A stretch of DNA of 64,000 nucleotides from Butyricimonas sp. Marseille-P3923 (lineage in GTDB: Bacteria; Bacteroidota; Bacteroidia; Bacteroidales; Marinifilaceae), in contig NZ_FXXL01000006.1 in NCBI RefSeq assembly GCF_900184685.1, forward strand, positions 186,001 through 250,000. The letters run 5' to 3'. Position 1 is the first letter of the stretch; the number at the start of each line of letters is the position of its first letter. A program made the position numbers and the translations under genes. Shown piece by piece: positions 8,329 through 17,083 of the stretch. The notes beneath the pieces were generated by a model, which saw nothing but the letters and a program-made list of their open reading frames with translations, made no database searches and was not told where the DNA came from.

Positions 8329-9084
8329 ATGAGAAGTTTATTATCAAAATCTTTCATAGCCTTATTATTTATCGGCTTTTTAGCTTCTTGTAACGAGGAT
8401 ACATCCATCTTAGCGGAAATGGAAGATTTAAAAACAAATACAACGCCTTTAGTTGTAAATGAAAATCTTCAATCCGTCAATTCTATTAATGATATCCAAA
8501 ACTGGACAGGAACGGGAAATAACCGTTCCGCACTTACGATCCAATGGGTAACAGCCTCAGATATTGAGAATCCCACTGATGATGAAATTCATTTCTTGGC
8601 ATGGGGATACCGTTGGGCTTCCGGTGCAACGGGAATAGATATGGTTAAAGCTATCGCAAAAAAAGATACTCGCTTGTACGTTATTCTCGGAAATAATTTC
8701 GGGGGAGTCACAATCAAGGGATTCGGGTATGACGGAAATAATGATGGAAAAATTAAAATCAGTAATTCTTCTCTCACTTTAACAGAAAAGGACTTCGTGA
8801 ACGGCATCTATCAAGAAAAGAATGGGGATAATTTAGACGGTATGAAAACCTCTTCTCCCGAAGACCTCTGGATGGGCGGCTGGTACGAAGCCTACGCAAG
8901 CTATTGGTTAGGCTGGACTGACACAACAACAGTACCGGATGGATTTGATTATTCACAATATCTAGTTGATCAACGTTCATTAGCAAATAATTCTTGGGAT
9001 GCTTGGACGTTCTCCACGATTAATTCGGCAGAATACAATGTTGATCCCAGACCGGAATTATTGAAAGCCGCACCCAATAATTAA
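8329..9084 (+). CDS. Surface lipoprotein of the cobalamin locus, single-domain partner (copy 2)
   Basis: The 251-residue lipoprotein (lipobox LASC) matches the C-terminal domain of 5258-6280: NWTGTGNNRSALTIQW, WGYRW, TIKGFGYDGNNDGK, WMGGWYEAYASYWLG and SWDAWTFSTIN. It lacks the PKD-like domain of its paralogue and has only a short linker after the lipid anchor. It lies 22 nt after the propeller lipoprotein, so the pair structure of the first unit is kept. The function is inferred from co-regulation by a cobalamin riboswitch. Confidence 0.68.
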   Translation: MRSLLSKSFIALLFIGFLASCNEDTSILAEMEDLKTNTTPLVVNENLQSVNSINDIQNWTGTGNNRSALTIQWVTASDIENPTDDEIHFLAWGYRWASGATGIDMVKAIAKKDTRLYVILGNNFGGVTIKGFGYDGNNDGKIKISNSSLTLTEKDFVNGIYQEKNGDNLDGMKTSSPEDLWMGGWYEAYASYWLGWTDTTTVPDGFDYSQYLVDQRSLANNSWDAWTFSTINSAEYNVDPRPELLKAAPNN

Positions 9085-9122
9085 GAAAAACAATAGCAGG
9101 ATAATACACTTATAAAAAAGAC

Positions 9123-9158
9123 CGACCGAAAAGTAAAATTTTCGGTCGTTTTTTTTTT
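9123..9158 (+). terminator. Intrinsic terminator after the second lipoprotein pair
   Basis: CGACCGAAAA (9123-9132) and TTTTCGGTCG (9139-9148) form a perfect 10-bp stem with a 6-nt loop, followed by ten T. It closes the riboswitch 2 unit. Confidence 0.92.
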
Positions 9159-9317
9159 ACACAAATCATTTCAAACCTAAAGAAAAAAAAACTACATCAA
9201 GCAATCAAGTTCCATATTTTTGAGCCAACAATTTTCAAAAACAAAACACATTATACTTATTATAAGCACAATAAAAAACATCAATCCCAATAAAATTATT
9301 TTATTTGAAAACCACTA

Positions 9318-9347
9318 TTGAAATACAATTATTTTATCATACATTTG
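9318..9347 (+). promoter_or_regulatory. Consensus Bacteroidetes promoter upstream of riboswitch 3
   Basis: TTG (9318-9320), 19 nt, then TACATTTG (9340-9347) is an exact TAnnTTTG -7 box at ideal spacing. The third cobalamin aptamer begins within a few bases. Confidence 0.75.
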
Positions 9348-9354
9348 TCATGCA

Positions 9355-9511
9355 TTCGGTTCACTCCGGTGACGAACAGGGAAGCAGGTGAAAATCCCGC
9401 ACTATACCCGTAGCTGTAAGCTCTATTCAACGCTTGAATCAATGATCCACTGTCACGCTGTCGATGGGAAGGAGATTCAAAAGCGAGAGTAAGTCAGAAG
9501 ACCTGCCGATT
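9355..9511 (+). promoter_or_regulatory. Cobalamin riboswitch 3, upstream of nrdD-nrdG-btuF
   Basis: GGGAAGCAGGTGAAAATCCC, CGTAGCTGTAAGC, GATCCACTGTC, CGATGGGAAGG and AAGTCAGAAGACCTGCC are present. This copy is more diverged than the other two and lacks the purine-loop hairpin. A short CACGA/TCGTG hairpin followed by TTTT (9566-9586) may be its terminator-type platform. It lies ahead of an anaerobic ribonucleotide reductase rather than a transporter. Confidence 0.92.
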
Positions 9512-9622
9512 GCAAATAAATTGGAGCTTTCGGGTGAAAAGCGAAAAAGACAATTCTCTGCCATACACGATCTTTTCTCGTGTTTTCCCCGAAGTATTTT
9601 TTTAATTATTAAAATTTTAATC

Positions 9623-11761
9623 ATGGAAACATCAACCACGTTCTCAAGAATCGTGAAACGCAACGGGGAAATTTGCGATTTCAAACCGGAAAAGATTGAA
9701 CAAGCTATTTTTAAGGCAACGAGAGCCATCGGACAGCCCGATCGTAAAACGGCACGTGCTCTGTGTGACAAAGTCGTGCAAATTCTTGCCGCAAGCACAC
9801 CGGAAAAGGAACTCCCGCACGTGGAACAGGTACAGGACACCGTGGAGCTAGTGCTGTTCCAGCACGGCGACCTGCAACTGATGAAAACGTACTTGCTTTA
9901 CCGCAAGCAACACGAGCAAATCCGAAACTCGAAGACCTTACTGACAAATATAGAGGTAATGGATAATTACCTGTCATTGAGCGATTGGAGGGTAAAAGAG
10001 AGTGCTAATTCCTCATACTCGCTGCAAGGATTGAATCAGCATATATCCACACAAATCACCTCCAATTACTGGCTAAGCCAACTCTACCCGGAACGGGTAT
10101 CGGAAGCGCACAAAAGCGGGGCGTTGCATATCCACGACTTGGGATTCCTAAGCGTCTATTGCGTGGGATGGGACTTGAAGGATTTACTTACCGTCGGATT
10201 CCGGGGAGTGGAGGGGAAAGCGCAAAGCAGCCCGGCAAAGCACCTTCGCACGGCTCTCGGACAAATCGTGAATTTCTTCTATACCATGCAAGGCGAGGCC
10301 GCAGGGGCTCAGGCTTTTTCCAACTTTGACACGTTCCTCGCCCCCTACATACGCTTTGACAAGTTGAACTACAAGCAGGTGAAACAATGTTTGCAGGAAT
10401 TCCTGTTCAACTTGAACGTACCCACCCGTGTAGGATTCCAGACACCGTTTACCAATATCACGATGGATCTCGTCGTACCCGATTTCTTGAAAAACGAACA
10501 TATCGTGCACGGGGGTGAAATCAAAGAAGAGGTGTACGGGGATTTCCAAGCCGAAATGACGATGCTTAACAAAGCGTTCGCCGAAGTGATGAGCGAAGGG
10601 GATGCTTCCGGCAGCCTGTTCTCGTTCCCCATCCCGACGTACAATATCACCCCGGACTTTGACTGGAATACCCCGGAGTACGAGGGTATCTGGGAAATGA
10701 CAGCAAAATACGGTATTCCTTATTTCTCCAATTTCGTGAATTCGGACATGAAGCCGGATAACGTGCGCAGTATGTGTTGTCGCCTTCGTCTGGATAAACG
10801 GGAACTCATGAAACGGGGCGGCGGTTTGTTTGCAGCGAACCCGTTGACCGGATCGGTAGGTGTGGTCACGATCAACCTGCCCCGCTTGGGATATGAAGCC
10901 GCATCGGAAGAGAATTTCTTCCAACGCCTGCAACACTTGATGGAAATCAGCAAGGAAAGTCTGGAAATCAAGCGCAAAATTATTGAACGCTACACGGAAA
11001 AAGGGCTGTATCCTTATTCCAAATATTACCTGCGTTACGTGAAAGAGCGTTACGGGTGTTTCTGGAAAAACCATTTCTCGACGATCGGTATCAACGGCAT
11101 GAACGAGTGTTGCATGAACTTCCTCGGGGTTCCTATTTCACACCCGGACGGGATGGGATTCGCGCAAAAAGTGATACACTTTATGCGGGATATACTGGCA
11201 CAATTCCAAGATGAAACCGGTAATATCTATAACCTTGAAGCCACTCCGGCGGAAAGTACCTCTTACCGATTCGCTTTGCTCGACACGGCCGAATATCCCG
11301 ATATTATCGTTGCCAACCAAGAACAATTCAAACAGGGTGCCGATCCTTATTACACGAACTCCACGCATCTGCCCGTGAACTTCACGGACGACCTGTACGA
11401 GGCACTCGACCAACAGGACAAATTACAAACGCTGTACACGGGTGGAACTGTTTTCCACGTGTTTACCGGAGAACACCGCACGTCCGCACAAGCGGCTAAA
11501 AACATGATTCGTAAGGTAACGGCAAATTTCCGCCTGCCTTATATCACGCTCTCGCCCTCGTTCAGCATATGCCCCTCGCACGGGTACATCGCGGGAGAAC
11601 ATTTCAAATGTCCGCATTGCGGGGCTTCCTCGGAAGTGTACAGCCGGATAGTAGGGTACATGCGTCCCGTGAGCCAATGGAACAACGGGAAACGAGCCGA
11701 GTTCGACGACCGGAAACTGTTTGACAAGAGCGTCCGGGAAAAAGAAGCATGCACGCTATGA
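9623..11761 (+). CDS. nrdD: Anaerobic (class III) ribonucleoside-triphosphate reductase
   Basis: The 712-residue protein has an N-terminal ATP-cone (about 5-95), the glycyl-radical reductase core, a C-terminal zinc-binding part (CPSHG ... CPHCG) and the radical-bearing loop VSQWNNGKRAEF, with Gly about residue 689. It reduces ribonucleoside triphosphates to deoxy forms without oxygen and without B12. The start at 9623 follows an AT-rich leader; the open frame upstream to 9464 is riboswitch sequence. It overlaps nrdG by an ATGA and lies behind a cobalamin riboswitch, suggesting repression when B12 allows a class II enzyme to work. No class II gene is in the window. Confidence 0.95.
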   Translation: METSTTFSRIVKRNGEICDFKPEKIEQAIFKATRAIGQPDRKTARALCDKVVQILAASTPEKELPHVEQVQDTVELVLFQHGDLQLMKTYLLYRKQHEQIRNSKTLLTNIEVMDNYLSLSDWRVKESANSSYSLQGLNQHISTQITSNYWLSQLYPERVSEAHKSGALHIHDLGFLSVYCVGWDLKDLLTVGFRGVEGKAQSSPAKHLRTALGQIVNFFYTMQGEAAGAQAFSNFDTFLAPYIRFDKLNYKQVKQCLQEFLFNLNVPTRVGFQTPFTNITMDLVVPDFLKNEHIVHGGEIKEEVYGDFQAEMTMLNKAFAEVMSEGDASGSLFSFPIPTYNITPDFDWNTPEYEGIWEMTAKYGIPYFSNFVNSDMKPDNVRSMCCRLRLDKRELMKRGGGLFAANPLTGSVGVVTINLPRLGYEAASEENFFQRLQHLMEISKESLEIKRKIIERYTEKGLYPYSKYYLRYVKERYGCFWKNHFSTIGINGMNECCMNFLGVPISHPDGMGFAQKVIHFMRDILAQFQDETGNIYNLEATPAESTSYRFALLDTAEYPDIIVANQEQFKQGADPYYTNSTHLPVNFTDDLYEALDQQDKLQTLYTGGTVFHVFTGEHRTSAQAAKNMIRKVTANFRLPYITLSPSFSICPSHGYIAGEHFKCPHCGASSEVYSRIVGYMRPVSQWNNGKRAEFDDRKLFDKSVREKEACTL

Positions 11762-12399
11762 GAATCGGGGCATTTCTCAAACAAAGCCTGATAGACTGGG
11801 AGGGGAGAGTATCCGCAGTGATATTCACGAAAGGATGCAATTTCCGTTGCGGGTACTGCCACAATCCATACCTTGTTCTGCCGGAATTACTCCGGCAGAC
11901 GCAAGATATAGAGGAACACGAGGTGCTGGACTTTCTCGACCGACGCAAAAACTGGCTGGACGGGGTGGTTATATCCGGAGGGGAACCGACGTTGCACGAA
12001 GACTTGATTCCATTTATCCAAAAAATAAAAGCCCTCGGGTTACCCGTGAAACTCGACACGAACGGGTCGCACCCGGAAGTTCTGGAACAGTTGATCGGCG
12101 GGAAATGGATAGACGCAGTGGCAATGGATATCAAATCTGCCCTTTCACTCTCGTGTTACCGGAAAGTGAACCGCACTATGACAGACTCCCTGCTGGAACG
12201 GATTCTTGAATCCGTTCGTCTTGTCAAGGACTCCGGGATAGAATACCAGTTCCGGACAACCGTTATCCCGCAGGTACAAACACCGGAAGAAATACAAGCA
12301 CTGAAAAAAGAGTTCTTAGGGACACACTATATCCTGCAGGAATTCCGGGACGGGGATATTCTTGAGAAACACTTGCAAGAAACATTACCTATAAATTAA
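11758..12399 (+). CDS. nrdG: Anaerobic ribonucleotide reductase activating protein (radical SAM)
   Basis: The 213-residue radical SAM protein has CNFRCGYC, giving the CX3CX2C cluster ligands at about 27, 31 and 34, and VISGGEPT as the glycine-rich SAM motif. It generates the glycyl radical on NrdD. The ATG at 11758 overlaps the nrdD stop as ATGA and is preferred over 11749. The tail end is shorter than in some NrdG homologues but shows no break. Confidence 0.92.
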   Translation: MRIGAFLKQSLIDWEGRVSAVIFTKGCNFRCGYCHNPYLVLPELLRQTQDIEEHEVLDFLDRRKNWLDGVVISGGEPTLHEDLIPFIQKIKALGLPVKLDTNGSHPEVLEQLIGGKWIDAVAMDIKSALSLSCYRKVNRTMTDSLLERILESVRLVKDSGIEYQFRTTVIPQVQTPEEIQALKKEFLGTHYILQEFRDGDILEKHLQETLPIN

Positions 12400-12437
12400 A
12401 AAGTAGTACTTTCGTATCATCATTTATATTCAAAATC

Positions 12438-13241
12438 ATGCAAAGATTTTTATTGCTATTTATATTCGTTATCACGGTATTTACCGGACAGGCGCAGACG
12501 AACAAGCGTATCGTTTCACTTGCCGCCTCCATCACGCAAAACCTGTATTTACTCGGTGCAAATGAAAGCATCGTGGGCTGCACCCGTTTTTGCATCACGG
12601 AACCGGCAGATTCTATTCCCGTAGTGGCTGACGCAGTGAACGTGAACATGGAGAAAATCGTGGCTCTCCGTCCCGATATCGTTCTCACCGGAGGACTTAC
12701 TCCGCCTAAAGTTCTGGAAGGACTCGAACGCATGGGTATAAAAACGCTACGACTGGAACAACCCAAAAACTTCGAGGAGATATGCGAGCAATTCATTATT
12801 CTGGGAGAATTATCAAATAAAAAGACAAAAGCGGAAAGCACCGTGCAGGAGTGCAAAACACGATTGAATGAAGCCAAGAAAAACATTCCTTCCGACAGAC
12901 ATCCCAAGGTATTCATGGAGATCGGATGCGACCCGTTGTATACCGCCCTGCCCGGATCGTTCATGCACGACTATATCCAACAAACCGGAGGAATAAATAT
13001 CGCCAAAGACCTCGACAATGCCATGATATCCAAAGAATTTGTTCTTCTCCAAAACCCGGATATCATTTTCATCGTCGGCATGGGCATCGTGGGCGAAAAC
13101 GAGATTTCCAAATGGAAAGAGATCAATAGCCTCAATGCCGTGAAAAATGACAAGCTATTCCCGCTTGACGACTACATTTGCAGCCCCACGCCCATCACTT
13201 TCGTGGAGACGATAGAAGAGTTGATCAAACTACTGTATTGA
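12438..13241 (+). CDS. btuF: Periplasmic cobalamin-binding protein BtuF (ABC transporter)
   Basis: The 267-residue protein has a signal peptide ending near TGQAQ without a lipobox Cys, then a type III periplasmic binding fold: RIVSLAASITQNLYLLGA, VNVNMEKIVALRPDIVLTGG, and a C-terminal half with QTGGINIAKDL and NPDIIFIVGMG. It hands cobalamin to an inner-membrane BtuCD transporter. It lies 38 nt after nrdG in the same direction, so riboswitch 3 probably controls it. The family also contains haem and siderophore binders; the B12 call rests on locus context. Confidence 0.8.
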   Translation: MQRFLLLFIFVITVFTGQAQTNKRIVSLAASITQNLYLLGANESIVGCTRFCITEPADSIPVVADAVNVNMEKIVALRPDIVLTGGLTPPKVLEGLERMGIKTLRLEQPKNFEEICEQFIILGELSNKKTKAESTVQECKTRLNEAKKNIPSDRHPKVFMEIGCDPLYTALPGSFMHDYIQQTGGINIAKDLDNAMISKEFVLLQNPDIIFIVGMGIVGENEISKWKEINSLNAVKNDKLFPLDDYICSPTPITFVETIEELIKLLY

Positions 13242-13910
13242 TCAGGCAATTTGTATCCCGAGCTTACGAAAATTCTTCGGCTGACCGAAAAGCACGAACA
13301 CGTCTTTTGTCGTGAACACAAGGTCGGCAGGAGGATTGTCCATGACCAGCGTTTTATCGGCCTTGACATCGTAACGCTTTAACGCTACGAGCTTTAACCC
13401 GAACTCTTCCTCGAAATTGGCATCCTCTAACTTTCGTCCCACGAAAGTGGAATGTACTTCCCACTCGATAATTAAATGGTCGTCATCCAACACATAAGAA
13501 TCAATTGTCGTCCCCAACTCCACTTTCGTGGCAAAGAAATCGGCATATTCCCACTCGGGGTTTACGATTTCCGTGATTCCCATAGACGTTAAAATCACCT
13601 TGTGCACGGGAGAGATGGAACGGGCTACGATACGCTTCACCCCAAACTGCTTCAACAGGGCTATCACGAATAACGAGGTTCCAAAATCCTTACCGAATAC
13701 CACGAACACTACATCCACGTCCAGCAACGGCAAGGTCTGCAACGCTTGGGCATTCTTCACGTCCAACGCTACCGTGTTCGTGATCGATTCCTTGTACAAA
13801 TTGATCTTACTAATATCCGAATCGACGCCCAATACTTCATTCCCCCGCTTTGTCAACCGTTGTGACAGAGCAAGCCCGAAATTTCCCAGTCCAAATACAA
13901 TACACTTCAT
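13242..13910 (-). CDS. trkA: TrkA/KtrA-type potassium-channel regulatory subunit
   Basis: The 222-residue cytoplasmic protein has an RCK_N Rossmann domain (VFGLGNFGLALSQRL, then the acidic nucleotide-binding VDSD) and an RCK_C domain (IEWEVHSTFVGRKLED). It gates the TrkH channel in response to nucleotides. It follows trkH on the minus strand with a 170-nt gap containing a large inverted repeat, and its stop abuts that of btuF, so the two units converge. Confidence 0.92.
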   Translation of the reverse strand: MKCIVFGLGNFGLALSQRLTKRGNEVLGVDSDISKINLYKESITNTVALDVKNAQALQTLPLLDVDVVFVVFGKDFGTSLFVIALLKQFGVKRIVARSISPVHKVILTSMGITEIVNPEWEYADFFATKVELGTTIDSYVLDDDHLIIEWEVHSTFVGRKLEDANFEEEFGLKLVALKRYDVKADKTLVMDNPPADLVFTTKDVFVLFGQPKNFRKLGIQIA

Positions 13911-14082
13911 AATAATTGAAAATTGAGAATTGAAAATTGAAAATGAAAAACATATTTTCCATTTCCGAGATTCAATTCGTTATTATATATCATTACCTTT
14001 TCCATTTATATTATCTGTCCAAATTATTATTCACGTCCTACTCTAATCATTTTCAATTTTCAATTCTCAATTTTCAATTATT
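13911..14082. repeat. 36-bp inverted repeat between trkH and trkA
   Basis: The arm at 13911-13946 (AATAATTGAAAATTGAGAAT...) is the exact reverse complement of 14047-14082, with 100 nt between them. Within each arm the unit AATTGAAAATTG repeats. The right arm reaches the trkH stop and the left arm abuts the trkA start. It resembles small AT-rich intergenic repeats of Bacteroidetes and could form a long hairpin in the trkH-trkA message. Confidence 0.8.
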
Positions 14083-15895
14083 AAAGTATTACCGTGTCGT
14101 CCGGATAAGTGTACAGTTTCACTTCCTGCCTGCGGATAAAGCAAGCCAGAAGGGTGAGCAAACCGACACGACCGACGAACATCGTGAGGCTGACGATCAG
14201 TTTGCCCGCAACACTCAGATGCGGAGTCAGATCCATGGTCAATCCTACCGTACCCAAGGCGGAAACGATCTCGAACACGGCTTGAGTTATCGTGGCTGTC
14301 GGTTCCAAGATGATAATAGCGAATGTACCCAGAATAATCCAAAGGATGGAAAGCACTATCACGGAATGTGCCCGATTCACGTTCTCCCGGGTCAGTTGAC
14401 GATGCGCTACCACTACCCGATCGTTTCCCGTGAGATTCGCCCAAATATTCTTCAACGCGATCACGAATGTAGTTACTTTTATACCACCGCCCGTGGACAT
14501 AGGAGCCGCACCAATCCACATCAACACGATAGTCAGAAAGATTGTCGTCGGGTGCAAAATGGATATATTCACGTTATTGAAACCCGCCGTACGGGGCGTC
14601 ACCGCTCCCATGAACGAGGTCGCGAATTTACCCGTCAGGGACATTCCCTCCAAGGCATTGTGATTCTCGAATATCCAGAACAATCCCGTTCCCACGACCA
14701 GCAACACCAAGGTTGTCGGCAACACAATACGGGTTGTCGTACTCACGATACGGGGTTCATGAACCACCTTGTAATTCAGTCCCAACATACATTTTATCTG
14801 ATTCCGGATTCCATAGTGCAGAAGACGCCCGTAATTAAACAAAATCGGGAACCCGATACCCCCGAAGATAATCAGAAACGCCAGAATAATCTGCAACCCG
14901 TACAGGTGGCGAATCAAGGGATCGTAGAGATTTCCCGGTAAAGTGGAGAACCCCGCGTTACAGAAGGCAGAGATCCCATGGAACAGGGAAAAAAAGATTT
15001 TATTCCCGACTCCCGCGACATCCTGTATCTGCAAATATACCAGATAGACACCTATTCCTTCTATAATAAACGTTGTCAAAACAATGTACACGACAGTCCT
15101 GAATATATCGCTTAGGGAAGCCTCGTTCAGCAAGTTCTTCATCATCAATTGATCGTGAAAAGAGGTCCCGCTCAAAAACGACATGGCGAAAAAACTCGTG
15201 AAGGTCATTACCCCTATACCACCGACTTGAATCAGAAACAACAAAACGACCTGCCCCATTAACGTGAACGTTCCCCCGGTATCGACCACCGTCAATCCCG
15301 TCACGCACACGGCACTCGTCGAAGTGAAAAGCGCATCCGTGAAACTTATTCCCCCGTAGGTTGCGTTAGGCAACCTCAGCAGTACCGCTCCCAGCAATAT
15401 AATAAACAGGAAACTCCCGGCAAAAAGAACTTCCGGCTTCACCCGGCTTCGTATCACGACAAATATCTGTTTAGAGAGCTGAATAATACTGAGCAGCAAT
15501 ACCACCCCGTAAGTCAATACACGCTCTATCTTGAATAACACGGGGCGTTCCGTTTCAAACCCCGGTGTATCGAAATGTTTGGATAACAAGGTTAAAGCGA
15601 ACAAGAAGAACAGCACCAGCACTTCTACCCAAAAACCTTTTTCCGCTCGTAACAGTCTAAAATTAAACACGAACCGCAACAATCCAAGAGCCAGAAAAAG
15701 ACGCATGATTTCCCGAAACACGTAATATATTTCGTGGGAATAAGTATCGGGCATCCTGAAACCGAACCGATAAATGACTAAAATAACAGCCAGAAATGAA
15801 GCAAGGAATAACAATACATTGCTTACCAGTTCCACCATTTTTTTGACAGACTTGTATATTTTCCTCGCTCTATATTGAAACTCCACTGAAAGCAT
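14081..15895 (-). CDS. trkH: TrkH/KtrB-type potassium channel subunit
   Basis: The 604-residue membrane protein has an extra N-terminal helical region (about 1-150) before the four M1-P-M2 repeats. Filter-like stretches include TSTSAVCVTGLTV, AFCNAGFS, TPRTAGFNNVN and SALGTVGLT. It takes up potassium together with the TrkA/KtrA protein encoded downstream. It is transcribed away from btuC. Confidence 0.92.
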   Translation of the reverse strand: MLSVEFQYRARKIYKSVKKMVELVSNVLLFLASFLAVILVIYRFGFRMPDTYSHEIYYVFREIMRLFLALGLLRFVFNFRLLRAEKGFWVEVLVLFFLFALTLLSKHFDTPGFETERPVLFKIERVLTYGVVLLLSIIQLSKQIFVVIRSRVKPEVLFAGSFLFIILLGAVLLRLPNATYGGISFTDALFTSTSAVCVTGLTVVDTGGTFTLMGQVVLLFLIQVGGIGVMTFTSFFAMSFLSGTSFHDQLMMKNLLNEASLSDIFRTVVYIVLTTFIIEGIGVYLVYLQIQDVAGVGNKIFFSLFHGISAFCNAGFSTLPGNLYDPLIRHLYGLQIILAFLIIFGGIGFPILFNYGRLLHYGIRNQIKCMLGLNYKVVHEPRIVSTTTRIVLPTTLVLLVVGTGLFWIFENHNALEGMSLTGKFATSFMGAVTPRTAGFNNVNISILHPTTIFLTIVLMWIGAAPMSTGGGIKVTTFVIALKNIWANLTGNDRVVVAHRQLTRENVNRAHSVIVLSILWIILGTFAIIILEPTATITQAVFEIVSALGTVGLTMDLTPHLSVAGKLIVSLTMFVGRVGLLTLLACFIRRQEVKLYTYPDDTVIL

Positions 15896-16065
15896 AACAT
15901 CTTTTTTTAGTTTTTAACGGCATCCCCCTGCACGAGGTTACAAAAAACGCAAAAAACTCATTTGCCCGGAGCATGTCAAAAGTCCCCGATACTAACTTGT
16001 AAAGCTCTTTCAAGTTTAACCAATATTTCGCATCTTTGCACTGAAAATCACTATTGAATTTCCCC

Positions 16066-17082
16066 ATGCAAGGAAAATATTATAAATGGATTCTATTTCT
16101 GGCTTTTTTACTGCTTCTCCTCGCGGGAAGTATTGTGGCAGGGCTTTGCTTCGGGGAGATTCGTTTTTCCATTCAAGATATATTTCAACTCTGGAACGGG
16201 GACCCGGAGGATGTTCGCCTGAACATCCTGCGTCAATTAAGAGTTCCCCGCATCATTCTCGGATTTATCGTCGGCGGTGCTTTAAGCCTGTCCGGAGTCA
16301 TCCTGCAAGGAATCTTCCGCAACCCGCTCGTTGAGCCTTATACCTTGGGGATATCGGGGGGTGCATCGGTGGGAGTCACGGCTGCCATCGTCCTGTCACT
16401 ACATACCCTGCACGGGAGTTTTATGCTTCCCTTCGCCGGGTTTGCCGGGGCTCTTGTCACGGTCATTCTGGTTTACACGCTCGGAGTCCGACGAGGTAAT
16501 GTCCGCGTACACAGCCTCCTGCTGACAGGGGTGATGATTAGTTTTATCTCTTCCTCGCTCATGTTGCTGATCATGTCCGTCACCAAAAGCGAGAACTTGC
16601 ACGGCATCGTGTTCTGGATCATGGGTTCTCTGAATGAAACCGACCCGACACTTATTGCACTGATTTCCGAGACCAGTCTCGTCGTGCTATGCCTTGCTTT
16701 TCTATACACCCCGGCGTTGAACGCCATGCGTTTGGGTTCGGAAAGAGCCATACAATTAGGTATTAATGCCAACCGGGCTATCAAGGTTCTTTTTTTGCTC
16801 AGTTCCCTGCTTACCGGAATATGTGTTTCTATTGTCGGGGTTATCGGGTTCGTGGGATTGATTATCCCTCAACTCATGCGTTTTATCATCGGTTCCGATT
16901 TTCGGATTTTGCTCCCGAGTTCTTTTATCGGGGGAGGTATCTTCTTGATTTTATCCGACATTTTCGCCCGAACGATTATTTCGCCCAACGAATTACCGAT
17001 TGGGGTAATCACCGGAATTATCGGGGGTATCATTTTCATCCTCGTGATGAGCAACACCAAAACGGAAAAAACGATAGACTGA
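16066..17082 (+). CDS. btuC: FecCD-family ABC permease, probable BtuC
   Basis: The 338-residue protein has about ten membrane helices. It has the family segments RQLRVPRIILGFIVGGALS, ILQGIFRNPLVEP, TLGISGGAS and GVIGFVGLIIPQLMRFIIG. It forms the inner-membrane pore for cobalamin or siderophore uptake. It is separated by 1 nt from the ATPase gene. The ATG at 16066 is used; the frame opens 12 nt earlier with a TTG. The B12 assignment rests on nearby btuF and btuB; siderophore transport is the alternative. Confidence 0.8.
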   Translation: MQGKYYKWILFLAFLLLLLAGSIVAGLCFGEIRFSIQDIFQLWNGDPEDVRLNILRQLRVPRIILGFIVGGALSLSGVILQGIFRNPLVEPYTLGISGGASVGVTAAIVLSLHTLHGSFMLPFAGFAGALVTVILVYTLGVRRGNVRVHSLLLTGVMISFISSSLMLLIMSVTKSENLHGIVFWIMGSLNETDPTLIALISETSLVVLCLAFLYTPALNAMRLGSERAIQLGINANRAIKVLFLLSSLLTGICVSIVGVIGFVGLIIPQLMRFIIGSDFRILLPSSFIGGGIFLILSDIFARTIISPNELPIGVITGIIGGIIFILVMSNTKTEKTID

Positions 17083-17083
17083 T

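Noticed and set aside
9464-9622. N-terminal extension of nrdD
   Set aside because: The sequence is the 3' half of cobalamin riboswitch 3.
13937-14941. Plus-strand frame of 334 codons opposite trkH
   Set aside because: Composition is rich in His, Gln and Arg, typical of an antisense frame; trkH on the other strand is well supported.
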